Assembly (NCBI GenBank): GCA_950106755.1
Contig: OX467082.1
Span: forward strand, 4,154,001 to 4,218,000
Origin: Climacium dendroides
Taxonomy: Eukaryota > Streptophyta > Bryopsida > Hypnales > Climaciaceae
Length of the DNA: 64,000 nucleotides
Direction of reading: 5' to 3'
Part shown: in pieces, positions 9,992-22,811 of the stretch
How positions within the stretch are numbered: position 1 is the first letter of the stretch
Layout: each line of letters opens with the position of its first letter
Position numbers and translations under genes: made by a program
Notes under the pieces: model-generated
What the model was told of the DNA's origin: nothing
Database searches by the model: none
The model's input: the letters and a program-made list of their open reading frames with translations, nothing else

Positions 9992-12900
9992 TGTATAATG
10001 TCAACTTTGTTGATTGTTTGGTCCTACTACATTGGGATGAAGGCGATGAAATTCCTTGACCATGTCCAAAGCGTTACGCAGATTCTCTGTTGGTTCCTAG
10101 GAGTTATCTTCTAGTCCTTAGTCTTTCTACGCAACAAAGTATTGTAATTTCCTCCAACAGCTACTTAATCAAGAATCCAAGATTTTGTGGACCTCCTACT
10201 CAATATCTCCTTTAGGAATTATAATTGGTGGTGGTGATTTCTATATACGGTCTAAGATTGTATCTTGTCAATATTTCTTAAGAAGGGATATACGGAAGAC
10301 ATTATCAATGCGGAGAGTTTTGGGTAATTTAAGTCAATATACCAAGTCTAATATTTTACAAATTATAGAAAATGGTCCCGGCAACTTTGAAGCCAACTTT
10401 TTGGATGGCGTTGTTGTAGTGATATTGTCATGACATTTTGTTTCCTATTTCAAAAGAAGGTTGCAATTGCACACCTCAATCATGATTCCATTTGGCTTCG
10501 TCTCTTGCAATTTTGATCATTGTTTTGACTTCTTCATGTACCTCTTATAGGTGCCAAACTTTCTCTTCTGTTGCTAGCACTTTTAAAGTTGATGGCGTTG
10601 TGAATGACAACTTTGGATGATATCCATAAGTAGCATAGAAGGGTGAAAAACTGGTGGCCGAATGAAGTAAATTGTTCTATGCAAATTCCGCTACTAGAAG
10701 AATATTTGACCAATCTCTTGTTGCCTAATAGTGAACATTCGTAAAAATTGCTCTAACATTTAATTCACATGTTTGGTTTGGCCATCTGACTATGAATAGG
10801 AAACCGTTGTTGGGGAAGGTTGAATATGGAGAAGCTCATGTAAATGTTTCATGAATTCCAAGACAAAATGGGGCCACAATTAGAGATGATTTCATTAGGT
10901 GTCCAATGATGCTTCCGTATGTGATGCAAAATATAATGTAGTTGTCCTATAAGAATCAATTATCTCATTTGTTGATATAAAGTGTGCAAACTAGGTATTT
11001 TTATCAACCACCACTACAATTGAGTCAAATCCTTTGTTATTCAATAGTTTAACAATAAAATCAGTTGTCACCCGTTTCTACGATGCCTCAGTTGCTAGAA
11101 TTGGTTGTAATAAACCATATTGGATATGACGTGTGGGTTTTGAATGTTGACATTAGTTGCACCCATCCACGCAATGGTAAACATATCTGCGTAGGATAAG
11201 CTAATAAAAAGTTCTTGCCACCAAATCCAAGGTCTTCGTTGGGCCTTGATGCCTCGCTAGTCCATTATGTTTGGATTACAATATTTGTCATTCTAATTCT
11301 TCATCATCTAGTACAAATATTGCATCTTCAAAATATAGGATTCCATCATTAAAGTTGTATACTTGGAACCATTGTCAAATGTCCAATGGAGCCTGATCCA
11401 ATCCATTCTTGAAAAATACTAATATGGATTCTAATGTGGCATCCTTGTCCATTGTTGACTTGATGCATCCAAGAATTTCTACATCTATCCAAACTAGTTC
11501 AAGTGATTCAAGTGCAGCTAATTGTAACAACGGTTTTGGATTCTCTTCTCATCCTTTTATCATATCACTCCACCTTGAGAGAATATCTCCTCTTCCATTC
11601 AATGACCCTGGATGATGTTGAATATTAAAATCAAATGCTAAGAGTACCTTGGACCACTAGGCTTGTTATCAGTTTAGTTGCTTTGTGGTTAAAAAATGTT
11701 ATAGATTTTTGTGATCGAAAATTACACGGGGCCAATGTGAAGATCCTTCCAAGTAAATGCGCCAATCCTAGAAAGCCAAAACAATGCTCAAGAGCTCCTT
11801 ATCATAACTTTGTTTTGTTCTAATGGGAACATTTTAGAACTTTAATAGGCATAAGGGTGCTTGTGTATATCCTCCTTGCGTTGTAAGAGAATACTGCTTG
11901 TTGTAGTGTTCATTGCATTTGTTTCAACAATAAAGGTATTTTTAAAATTAGGATGGAATAATATTGGTGCTTGAAGAAAGTGGGATCAAAGTTCTTTAAA
12001 AGTAGCATCCACCTATATGGAATGTCCACTCAAAAAAATGGTCTTTCCTTGTCAAAGTTGTGAGTGGGACATTGATCCTCAAATAATCATATATGAATTG
12101 ATAATAAAAAAATTATGAACTCTAAAAATGCTTGAACTTCTTTAACCATATTTGGAGTGGGTCATTCTTTAATTGCTTAGACTTCATCCTTACATATTTC
12201 AAGCCCATTTGCCAAAACTATCATCCCCAATAATTCCATGGCTTCTCAATGAAATTGACACTTTGACGCCTTAGCATTGAGACCACATTATTGCAATTGT
12301 TGGAGCACTTTGCATACAATTTGTTGATGTTCCTCCAAATTTTCAAAAAATGATAATATCATCCAGATATATTACTACTAATACATCCAGGAGGTCACTA
12401 AAGATATTCTACATATGTGCCTGAAATTGTGCAAGGGCATTAGTCAAACCAAAAGGCATTACCAAGTATCCAATAAGATCATAATGAGTTTTAAAGATTG
12501 TCTTGAATTCATGACTCGGCGCCATCCGTACCCAATGGTAAGTCTACCTCACGTCAAACTTTGTAAACATTTTAGCTCCTACCAACCGATCAATGAGTTT
12601 TAGAAGAAAAAGTAATGGGTAACAATTTTTTATAGTGACCTTGTTGAGATTACAATAGTCTACAAAAACTCAAATTGAACCATCTTTCCAAGCAACTTTC
12701 TCATAAGCAAAAACAATTGGAGCCAAGACTAGAGATTTGGATCTATGGATCCAACCTTTTCCTAAATTCTCTTCAAGGTATTTCCAAAGTTCTTCAAGTT
12801 CCACCAGGGACATAGGTTGCAAGCTTGTATTATGAGATTCTTGCCCTTCTTTAAAATCAATTTTTATATTGGATTCACAACAATCCAATAATTCATTGGA

Positions 12901-15637
12901 TGCCTCTTCACTAAAGGTTCCACATAATTCATTGTATTTAGTTGGTATCTAATCTTCAGCCACATCGTTTCAACGCATACATCTCTTCCAACGCATACAT
13001 CTCTACTTCCTTTGTATACAATTGGAAAGCGGTAGTTGACACAAAAGATTGCCTTGGCATTGTCAACTTTGATCTAGTTGGGCTTCCCACCTTGTTGGAG
13101 TCTTGTGTCTCAATAGAGCTAGATCATATAAGTTGTTGCACATCAACGATCCTCTTTGGATTTTTTTTCTCCATATTGTCTTCCAACAAACGTGTTGGAC
13201 ACCTTAATATTTTTATATCTTCCTTCTTTGGTTGAAGCTTGCTACCATTTTTATCATCATAATCAATTGTCGTTCCTCAAGCTACCGGTTTGTTGTATAC
13301 AATTTTCTTGGCAATAGGCGGAATTAAATGTTACATTTGGTCGTGACCAACGGATGATCAGATCGTAGCAAACCAACCATGGGGTTTCCAATATACATGG
13401 ATATTGCCCAATATTTGTTAAATCAACCACAAGTGCTTCTTGATGACCTCCTACGGCTAGCTCAACTATAGGTTCGTGCGTGATAAGTCCCAAGTTGATC
13501 ATCCTCCCATCTATTATCCTAACTTTTCGTGGGATTGCTTTGGGCTGTATAATAGCTCGATACTCTTGAACAATGTTGGGATGGATGAATACTCTAGTGG
13601 CCACAAAGTCTACAAGAGTGGGGTCTACTTATGAATTTATTTGGATGTGTAAATTAAATACGCCCCTAGATCAATGGTGGCATAAAGTGGATTTGATATT
13701 TTGTTTGGATTTTTTGAAAGCTCTATCCTATCATTTGAGGAGGGTGTCATCAATTGAAAATCATGCAATTCATTCCTTCTTGATTCCAAACTTCATTTTA
13801 AAAAAAATATTTTAACCTTGTCCTCTTTTGGAATTGTAGAAGCAGTGTTTTGAGTCGGGTCTAAGTACCAAATCAGCTCACTTGGTCTTAAGCCTCACCT
13901 TTTCCTTCATCTCTCTCCAGCACTATAAGTGATAATGGTTTGGATGGATTGGTTGAATACTTAGCTCATATGTAATCCATCTTGCCACATCCTCAACACT
14001 TCCATTGGCATTGGTAATCAAGTCACTTAGCCATTATTTTTGCCACCGCCATTGAAACGCAGATTACATCAATCTCCATAGATATTGGCCTCAAAATTCT
14101 TGTAGTTGCCTAGAATTGTCTAGCATGGTCTCGCAATGCAAGAGTTGGTACCTTTGAGTTGGAATGATCCGATTGTTGATGTCAATTCTGGCGTTGCGTC
14201 TACAATCTCTCATCAATATGCAATGCCATTGCCATCCACTCATGGAGCTGGTGTGGTTGGGTTTTCACCATAGCTACTACATCTAAAATTTCATCCTTGA
14301 ATCCTCTACAAAATCACGCCACCAAACTAGATTCATTCCAATCAACTTGTATAACATATTCATTGAAAGTGGAGATATAGGTTGCTACCAATCATGTTTG
14401 CTTAATTCTTCCAATGTGGTCTTCGGCATTACATAGCTAATTGATATTGCCATAAACTTCAATAACCACTTCTCAGAAAGCATCATAATCAACTAGGAAC
14501 TTGTGCCTATGGCTCTCATCTGGAGCTTGAAGGATTGGCATCACCCAATTTTGCGTTGCCTAAGTCATATAAAAAAGGGTAATTATAAGCTATTTTATCC
14601 TCATTATAGGAATAAATTTGCGGCTTACCTCAAAATACCAAATAGAGCTAAGCAAACCTCCTATACACCTCTCTAACTTTCTTTCCAAAAATTTCTTAGG
14701 TTCAATAACCTTCGCCTCCTTACTCCCAAATTCAAAGTCATTATATCCTTTTGTCCCTCTATGAGCCCAATTGATCACCTTTGTAGATGCCAGAGGAGAC
14801 ACATGTTGTGGTATTGCAGCTGTCTGTTTAGAAATTTGTTGAACCATGAGTGGGATTGTTGCTTGAAACATCATTTGGATTTGTTATTGTATAAATGCAC
14901 TCCACCGTAATCCTATTCCTTCTGGCACTAGAGGCCTTGTTTCTGTACCTCACCCCTCCTTTTCTATAATAGTCTAAATTCTTCAATTGTAGAGCAAAAT
15001 TGATGAATTTTGGTTAATTGATAAATGTAACTTACCATTGGAAGAACCAAAATAATTAGGTCAATTTTTCTACCTTTTCTAAAATTGCTCTAAGTGCTAA
15101 CTCCTTCTATTTTAATTATTGTTTCCTACAAAGTGATTTTTGATAAAATTTAAATTAAAAATTAAACAAAGAATTATCAAAAATTTTCTTTGAAGAACTA
15201 TCTAGTAAAGTTGTTTATTTAGGAAATGAGCACTATATTTGAAATTGCCATCCATAAAGGCAAAATTAAGGAGACATAAATTGAATCTTAATATGAATGC
15301 AACTATTAAAAATAAACCCTAAGTTTTTCCATTTGAGTTTCATTACCTCATGATGGAAGGACTTCACATAATTAAGAATCCTATCCAATCAAATGTACCA
15401 CAAATTGAAGAAAATTATAACTTCTAAATTCCAATGATTCTTCCTCCTGTTAACTCCTCTCATGCAATGTCCCTTTCCATTCAACTTAAAACAAATAAGA
15501 ATCACCACTAGTTGTGATCAACAAGATCTCTCTCTCAAAAAAAAAACATGGACAATTTCATTAATTCAAAGCAAATGTAGAATCATAGAACTATAGTTGC
15601 AATCATCAAAAAACATTCTAGAAGCCTAGACAAGTTT

Positions 15638-15863
15638 GATACAATCTAAGTTTGGGAATCGGGGAATTAGGAAAGCTCATCGATGCTCCTAATCGATACG
15701 GTGAGTACTTAGGGAAAAGACAAGAGATTGTATAAGAGACAATCTCCCTTCTTTGGTCTTTAATAAGCTTGCCATGTTGTAACTGCTTCGATAATAACTG
15801 CTCTTCTTCTCATCCCTTGTCTCTGATTTCATTGAATTTAGCTGTTATAACAAAATCATAATA
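15638..15863 (-). repeat. 5' LTR of the Ty3/gypsy element
   Basis: This is the direct repeat of 9751-9976 with many transitions, in agreement with an old insertion. The primer-binding site next to it is not convincingly preserved; a degenerate TTGTATCA, which resembles an initiator-tRNA-Met site, overlaps its left edge. Confidence 0.8.
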
Positions 15864-15939
15864 GCAATGCACATTTTGATATTCACTTATCTATCCCTAA
15901 ATTCTAAATGAATCAAAATCAATTATGTTTTGCTCTAAG

Positions 15940-16078
15940 TGTTGGACTATGTATAATCTCCTACTCCATATAAGTAAAAGTTATAATTTTCTTCAATTAT
16001 AATGCCACTTATAATGCCAACATTGGAAACTTTTACTATGCTACTATCACAACACAAATAGAGGTTTTAGTTTCAACA
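15940..16078 (+). repeat. 5' LTR of the copia element, shortened
   Basis: TGTTGGACTATGTATAATCT matches the start of the 3' LTR, and both share TATAAGTAAAAGT. The copy is about 139 bases against 213 for the 3' LTR, so it is internally deleted. Confidence 0.7.
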
Positions 16079-17596
16079 ATCAGTGAGTGCCACTCTGCAG
16101 CATACCAAGGCTTTGGCGCCTTGGTAGTGTGCTATCAACAACATGGCTATCAAGCTGGCTCATCCAATTTTAGGCCACCAACACCATATTCTCTCGACCT
16201 ACAGCAGTACCTCCCAGTGAGATCCATTCATTACCAACCTCAACATATCTACAATTGGTATGGCGTAGATTGTAGAGGGCCATTTTATTCGCAACTATCA
16301 AGAATTTTCACATGAACTAGCAAAAAGGACCTATGCACGGTAGGATGATGTACAAACTAAGGTCAAGGAGAGGATATGGCCTATCGGATCCATATTCCAC
16401 ACCAACATCTTGATTAAAAATCTAGACAAAAAACATCCAACATGAAAAAGCCTCGTACATAGTATTGATACTACCATGCAGATTTTGAATAGTGTTGACT
16501 TTGACAGAGGCATGCTCAATGGCAATTTCAATAAAGTCATGCATAGTGACACCAACATCAATTATTTCAACACGGAAGGGGTGTGGATAATAAAAACTAA
16601 TGAAGTTTATTATGTGCATGGCCTCTCTTTTAGCTTACTTTTAGTTGGAGCTATCACCGATCTAGGACTAATAGTTGTCTTTGACAACAAGGAATGTCTA
16701 GTGCATCAAGGTGTAGGAAAACGTGATCCAGAAACTAGACTTTATCGATACATTGTCTCCAACCCAAAATTCAAAGTGTGTGCAATTGCATCATATTTGT
16801 CGCCCATCTCTAGCATTGACGTTTGGGACACTTAACTTTCAACATCCTAAGGTTGATGGATTCTCACAAAATTGCAAAAGGAGTGCCACTCATCTCTATC
16901 TCTCATGACCTATATAAAAATTGCTCTGTATAGTAGCAAACAAATTCAAACAAAAATACCTAAGGAGACATTATGTCCACGTGTTAAACTTCCTCTTGAG
17001 TTTGTTCATTCTGACCTATGCCAGTGTCATTGGAAGAAAACTCTTATATCATAACCTTCACAAATGATTTTTCATATTTCACGTGGCTATATTTAATGCG
17101 ACACAAGTCCAAGGCTCTTAAGTATTTCAAATACTTTAAAGCAACAATTGAATTGACCTTCAATCACAAAATTTAAACACAACGGAGTAATAGAAGAGGA
17201 GAGTTTTTGTCATATGAATTTCAACAATTTTTTGGTGAAATAGTAATATACCACGAGTTGACCCAAACTTATAATCTACACTAGAACAAAGTCAATGAGA
17301 GAAAGAATCATACTCTTCTCGACAAAGCAAGATCTTTTAGTATTGACACATAAGTACCCCTCTTTCTCTAGTCAAAAGCAGCAAACATAGAAAACTTGAT
17401 TTGTGACCATGTGAAAAAAGGGAGAATCTATCTTGAGTCCTGTCTTAAGTTCATATGTTTATAAGAGTAGATTGTTGACATTTTTGCCAAATCATTGAAC
17501 AAAGTGCACTTTCATAACTTATGAAGTCATTTGAACCTGATCACATAGAAAGATCTTCAAATATTGCACTTCAATGAGTAGTGGAATGAAGGGGAG

Positions 17597-17809
17597 TGTT
17601 AGACTACGTACAATCCTCTACTTTGTATAAGTAAAAGTAAATTAGGATACTATGTTAGTTTAGATTAGAAATACTTAGTTTGTTAAACCCCCCACAACGT
17701 TTGAGTTTCTTTCCCTTGTCTACTTGGCAAGTATTTATGTTTCTTTTCAGATCAACTCTTTCTCACATGTGTGGTGGATATCGCATACTATTCTTGTCAT
17801 TTTCCAACA
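17597..17809 (+). repeat. 3' LTR of the copia element
   Basis: It begins TGTTAGACTACGTACAATCC just after the purine-rich tract GGAATGAAGGGGAG and ends TTTCCAACA. The flanking CTAAG (left of 15940) and CTTAA (right of 17809) could be a decayed 5-bp target duplication. Confidence 0.75.
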
Positions 17810-18086
17810 CTTAAGCTTTAATGTGCACTAGAGAAATTTCAAATAAACTTACATGTTAGTAGAATGGTTTCCACACAACATTGCAAATGTAGTTGTCCAT
17901 GAAATGTGGTGAATCCTAAGCACCTTTGTAGCCCGGATTGTCCATTAGGGCGAAGATCGACAATTACAATTCTTTTGGTATAGTGCGCAATATCGATGGC
18001 ATTGCAAGGATTATTCAATTTTTTTCCCATCATTGATGGTGGTGGTTGAAAAACAATTGTTTTTTTGAAAAACATAAGATCATTAA

Positions 18087-18813
18087 CCCCTAAGTGTAAA
18101 AACTACGTTTTTTGGCAACATTGTGATTTTGGGCAGCTCACTACGAATGGAGTTTTTTTTCTTTGAAATTTTCACAAAACATGTGACCAAGTAGTAGCTT
18201 TAAGTTCCAACAATTTTCATACCATTTGACTACACAGTTAAAAAGTTATTGCATGATATGTCATTTTCAATGTTCAACAAGTAGCCCAAAAAACTTCTTT
18301 AAAAATCACTTTTTTCAAAAAATTCTTTTTGAAATTTCTTTTATATATTTATATACATATGGTAAGATTTCAATCATTCCATTTCAATAAGTGAGATGAA
18401 AGTTATGAAGATTTTTAGTTTGTGAGTAGGTGTGGTTTTCAAAGACTCCATACCTACTCGCAAACTAAAAATCCTCATGACTTTCATCTCACTTATTAAA
18501 ATGGAATGATTCAAAGCTTCCCATGTGAATATAAATGTGTAGAACCAATTTCAAAAATAATTTTTTTGAAAAAAGTGATTTTTAAAGAAGTTTTTTGGGC
18601 TGCCCGAGCTGCCCGCCGAACGTTGAAAATGACATATCATTCAATAACTTTTTAACCGTGTAGTCAAAAGGTATGGAAATTGTTGGACCTTAAAGCTACT
18701 CCTCGGTCACATGTTTTGTAAAAGTTTTAAAGAAAAACTAATAAAAACTCCATTCGTAATGAGTTGCCTAAAATTGCTATAATGCAAAAAAATATAGTTT
18801 GGGCATTTAGGGG
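18087..18813. mobile_element. Foldback element with TTAA-flanked CCCCTAA ends
   Basis: The two halves are inverted copies of each other. The left arm is about 18087-18445 and the right arm about 18450-18813, separated by a short loop near GTAGGTGTGGTT. TTAA stands on both sides (18083-18086 and 18814-18817). Ends are CCCCTAAGTG and, reversed, CCCCTAAATG. Shared internal blocks include GACATATCAT, ACTTTTTAACC and the CTTTCATCTCACTTATT segment. No coding capacity is visible. Confidence 0.85.
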
Positions 18814-18817
18814 TTAA

Positions 18818-19711
18818 CATTTGAAGGGGGTGGGGGGCATTTACTTCTATTTAGAAAGATGGCTAGGTTTTTTTCTTGAGTGGTGGGCTAGGAATAGGGA
18901 TGTTTGTCACCTTTCTCCTCATTGTCATTGTAATATACAAATGAGAAAAAGTAGAAACAAACATTGATGATGTTGGAGGCACTTAGTAATCCACATACTA
19001 TAATATAAAGAAATCATCAATCATTCATTAAATTAGACTATTATAGTAAGAAATTCCACCAAAATATTTTATTAATTGATATCGGGATGGAATTGAAATC
19101 ATTAGAAATTCAATCTTCTATATAATAATTCTAATAAATTATTGAATTATTATTCTTGAGAAGGTATCGCAATTGGTATCAAAGTTGATAGAACATTGTT
19201 AATTTTTACAAATGATAGTTCTATATGCCTATTCATTATTTATAAACATGAAAGATATAGGATTGAGTGAATAAAAGCAACAAATGACTCTATATAAATT
19301 TGATCATGTTTTATTTTACATTTATACTGACATTTCTCTATTTTAATCAAATACATTTTTTGAAGTATACTATAATCAACTAAATAATAAAATTATTAAT
19401 AATATTTTTATCATATATCATTTTATTATAAAATGTGTAAAATTAAATTTGAATTTGGTTAAGATGTAACTAAATATTGCATACAAATTATTTGAAAGAT
19501 AATCAAATATTTAAATAATCTTCCTTGTAAATTGTACATTGTATTATTGTAGCTTTATTTATAGGATTTTAAAATTTTCTCCGCATTCAACAATTTAGTA
19601 TTTCATATTTAAGTACTCTACCTTTGAAAATTGATATTGTAGAAAACATAAATCTTTGTTTCTAGAACTCTTTATCAACAATACAACATGTGTTTAGTCA
19701 TTTACTTACTA

Positions 19712-19771
<60 letters not shown>

Positions 19772-21097
19772 CAATGTTTAATTATTAGTTACCAAAGTGA
19801 GTATTGTAATTTAAAAGTCTTCTATTTTTACAAGAAGAAGATATACTAATGGAAAGTACTAATCTATTTCCACAATATTTAACATAAAAAATCTATATCC
19901 AATTTAAGAAAAATAAAATTATTTGATATGTCATCACATGTTCCTATTTGTTTTGAGTTGACCTCTCCTTTCATTATTAATTTTTAGTGCATTTGAATTT
20001 TCATTTAGTTTTCTTAAATGACAACATTATAAATAATTGCATGCATTCTAGTTCCATTGGGATATCTTCTTCCCAAATTGATGTTTTAATCCCAACTATG
20101 CAATTTTGAGCCACTATGATTGCATGCAATCTAACAAAATTGTGTTATCTTTCCTCTAAATTGAGTTTTTTTTCCACCTTTGCAAACTTGAGGTGTAAAT
20201 AGGGGTTAAACATTGTTTGTCAACTTAAAAAGCCCAAAAACCTTCAATGTGGTTAAATTGCATACAATCATGTATTATTGACATTCCAAAATATTAACAA
20301 ATTGAATGAAAATTCAAAAAAATTTAGAATAAAAATTGAAAGGCATCATTCTAAAACTTGTAGGATTAATATTAATATAGTATGTAGATAATTTTAATGT
20401 TCTTTTATAATGCAAAGGGCATATTGAAATACATTGTGACACAAAAAGTGGTCCATTCACCAATGCATTTGTCCAACAAGATTGTAAAATCATTAACCTC
20501 TAAATGCATAGTCAACCGTAATATTACCTCAATGATTTTTCATATCCTCTATAATTTTGTGGATTACAACTCTAAAATTTGTCAATTGGGGAAGGATAAT
20601 GATCCAAGTTGAAAACAAAAAATCAATGAGTAATCCAAATGGTGTTAGAAGATTTGATTCCATTAAAAATTTGTATTGAGTGTGTGAAAAGCATTTGGAG
20701 GATATAGTGGTTATTAGCAATGGATGCCCTAAGTAGGGCTTTTTTTCTAGAAAAATTTCGCCATACTATCAAAAATCTGACCTCTCTGGCTTCATCCCTC
20801 CAAAAACTGGCCTCTTAAGCACTTGCCAATAGGGAGGACACTGGTCCCCAAAAAAAGCCCTAGTCCTAACTACAATATACAATGTAACAGATTTGCCATT
20901 GTCAAACCAAAGTCCAATAATTGTGTATATAGTAGGAATTTTAAACTTCAATAAGCATTTCAATTGTAAGGCATTTTGGGGATGTAGTAGTTGCTAACAA
21001 TGGATGATCCAACTATTAGTAGCCTATTTATCATTGTCAAATTAAAATGCAATAATTGTATATTAAACATTTCAGTTGACTTTTATCAAAATAATTT
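18818..21097. other. AT-rich intergenic DNA with TA microsatellite
   Basis: No gene is recognised. An isolated AGGGGTTAAAC near 20,200 resembles an element end but no matching partner is seen. Confidence 0.5.
19717..19769. repeat. (TA)n microsatellite, about 26 units
   Basis: An uninterrupted TA dinucleotide run of about 53 bases lies in AT-rich intergenic DNA. Confidence 0.97.
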
Positions 21098-21100
21098 CAA

Positions 21101-21697
21101 GTTAACCCCTAAAGGATTTTGACTATGTGTTCACCAAAAATGCTCAAAAATTGCCATTTCTAGTACAAGTACCAAATTTTTGAAAAAATAATCATTTTTG
21201 ATACATCTAACCCTAAATCCAAAGAGTAACCACCATTTTGGACATTTTTTATAATGATCTAACCTTAAGAAGTGTAGCTACCCGTTTTTTTGTAGGGACA
21301 AAAAAATGATTTTTGATACATCAAAACTACCTTCAAACTACCTACAACTAAAACTCCTCATAACTTTCATTTCATTAATCAAAATGGAATGATTCAATGA
21401 TATCCATGTATAAATAAATCTAAAAAATCAATTTCAAAATTTTATATTTTTAAAAAGTGATTTTAAGGAAGTCTTTTTTCTACCCAGACTACCTGCCGAA
21501 CAAAGAAAACAACATATCATACAATAACTTTTTAACCATGTAGTTAAAAGTTATGAAAATTGTTGGACCTTAAAGCCTCTCCTTGGGCACATGTTGTGTG
21601 ACAATTTCAATGAAAAAAAATGAAAATTTCATTTGTAGTGAGCTGCCCGAAATTGCTATATTACCAAAAAACATTGTTTGGTCCTTTAGGGGTTAAC
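21101..21697. mobile_element. TIR element with TTAA flanks, related to the foldback
   Basis: A perfect 19-base inverted repeat, CAAGTTAACCCCTAAAGGA, occurs at 21098-21116 and reversed at 21682-21700. Counting TTAA as the target site, the element is about 590 bases. Its right half matches the right arm of the element at 18087-18813. Its left half matches the segment near 39,198 (GACCCCTAAAG, then AAATTGCCATTTCTA and CAAGTACCAAATTTT). Confidence 0.87.
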
Positions 21698-22011
21698 TTG
21701 GAGCTCCAAGTATTCATTTGTAATTTGAGGTCTCCAAGAAAAAGCAAGTTTTAGAGGTAAACATTCATTTGGATTCTCATATTTTCTTAGTTGTAATAAA
21801 TTTTTATTTACTACAATTGAATAATTTTTGAAATTTTGCTTTAAATTTTTAATTAACATACTTTGGCTTTGTTATGAGCCATTAAACTCCTTCAAATCAT
21901 GTATTATACATCCTACATGGATTGTTGTAATTCCTACTAATCCATTTGTTTACGGTGCTTGCCTTCTCCTTACATTTCAAACATTTTAAACATTGATTTG
22001 GTTCCACTTAA

Positions 22012-22811
22012 TCCCTAAAGCTCCTCAAAACTTGAAATGGGTTTTGAGAAATTTGGGCATTTAAAATGAAGTATCAAATTTTTTTCTCTCATTTTTTTCT
22101 TGAGATTAGGGAAACAAACAAACTTCCATGACCATATTCATTATATTGAGACTTTTTGCAAATTTTGAGACATAATGCTAAATATTATAAATTCATTTAT
22201 AAAAATAATAATTAAAAACAAGAATAAATAATGTTCAAATAGTGATTCTAAAATGAAAATTTAAAAGTTGGTGTTGTTATCTATTTATAAAAAATTACTA
22301 ATAAGGAGATAAAGCGATTTATCTTCAAGTTGAAGATAAAAATGAGACTACAAAAAGTCTCAATATAACAAATATAATTAACAAGAATAATGCTTCAAGG
22401 AATCTAGTTTTATGATGACCCAATTTTTCAAGAAAAAAAGGGTTTTTTTTGCCCAAACTTAAGCAAGTGGAGTGCAACATTATTCTTCCAAATATAAGGT
22501 TCTACTAAAATATGAAGTCCTATAATCTTCTTGCTAAGGCAATTTGAATTACAAGGCTTAAAAACTTGAAAAAGCCACATTATCAAAAGCCCTACTAATA
22601 TTGAAAAAAATATTTTGCTTTGCTTTGCAAGCTATACTCTAATACATGTATTGTCCTTAAATCCTAAATTTTTTTATACATAATCATGTACTAGCCAAGA
22701 ATAAGATCCTATAGTTAAAAATTTGAAAAATGAATAAAATTTGATTTGTAGCTGATTTTTTTAGCAATTTTGTGAGTATTTGTCAATTTTTGATCTATGG
22801 ACCTTTAGGGG
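22012..22811. mobile_element. Probable TTAA-flanked element containing a nested MITE
   Basis: The left end TTAA-TCCCTAAAGCTCC and right end GGACCTTTAGGGG-TTAA are inverted copies with two mismatches in 13. The left 90 bases, read on the minus strand, match 6,540-6,650 (ATGAGAGAAAAAAA, TGATACTTCATTT, TTTAGGGATTA). A second MITE sits inside at 22132-22379. Confidence 0.55.
22132..22379 (+). mobile_element. MITE family N, copy 1
   Basis: A 248-base element has an inverted terminal repeat built on ATTATATTGAGACTTTTTG (left) and CAAAAAGTCTCAATATAA (right). It matches the reverse complement of 32933-33168 along its full length with high similarity. Confidence 0.87.

Larger units (their letters stand above)
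9751..15863 (-). mobile_element. Decayed Ty3/gypsy chromovirus with both LTRs
   Basis: A roughly 6.1-kb LTR retrotransposon reads right to left and is riddled with stops and frameshifts. Domain remnants on the minus strand are in normal order. A gag region lies at about 13,900-14,900. The protease is at 13263-13604, with ILETPWLVCYDLIIRW matching the ILGxPWLxxHNPxIDW block. The RT runs from about 12,890 (IDFKEG, YLEENLGKGWIHRSKS) through MPFGLTNA-like sequence to the catalytic YLDD near 12,360-12,390. RNase H spans about 11,620-12,100. The integrase lies at about 11,300-10,600, with the zinc-finger CxxCQxxKP block, VVVVDK and SDGQTKHVN. A chromodomain-like tail near 10,230-10,020 (GDIE-EVHKILDS) makes this a chromovirus. 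A polypurine tract is visible next to the left LTR. The element is not autonomous. Confidence 0.88.
15940..17809 (+). mobile_element. Deleted Ty1/copia retrotransposon with LTRs
   Basis: A 1.9-kb remnant lies between LTRs that start TGTTGG/TGTTAG and end CAACA. On the plus strand the polyprotein remains show a protease-end/pre-integrase block (YYVHGLSFSLLLVGAITDLG, then LGHL and MDSHKIAKGVPLIS), the zinc-finger-like SSKQIQ, PLEFVHSDLC, and the integrase core (YFITFTNDFSYFTWLYLM, ending with NKVNERKNHTLLDKARS). It then jumps to the RNase H tail VDIFAKSLNKVHF. The whole reverse transcriptase is missing and there are many stops, so it cannot move by itself. It begins only 76 bases beyond the chromovirus LTR. 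Confidence 0.85.

Noticed and set aside
18400..18480. A classical MIRNA precursor at the foldback centre
   Set aside because: The stem continues for hundreds of bases with no distinct 21-nt duplex boundary visible; small-RNA data would be needed.
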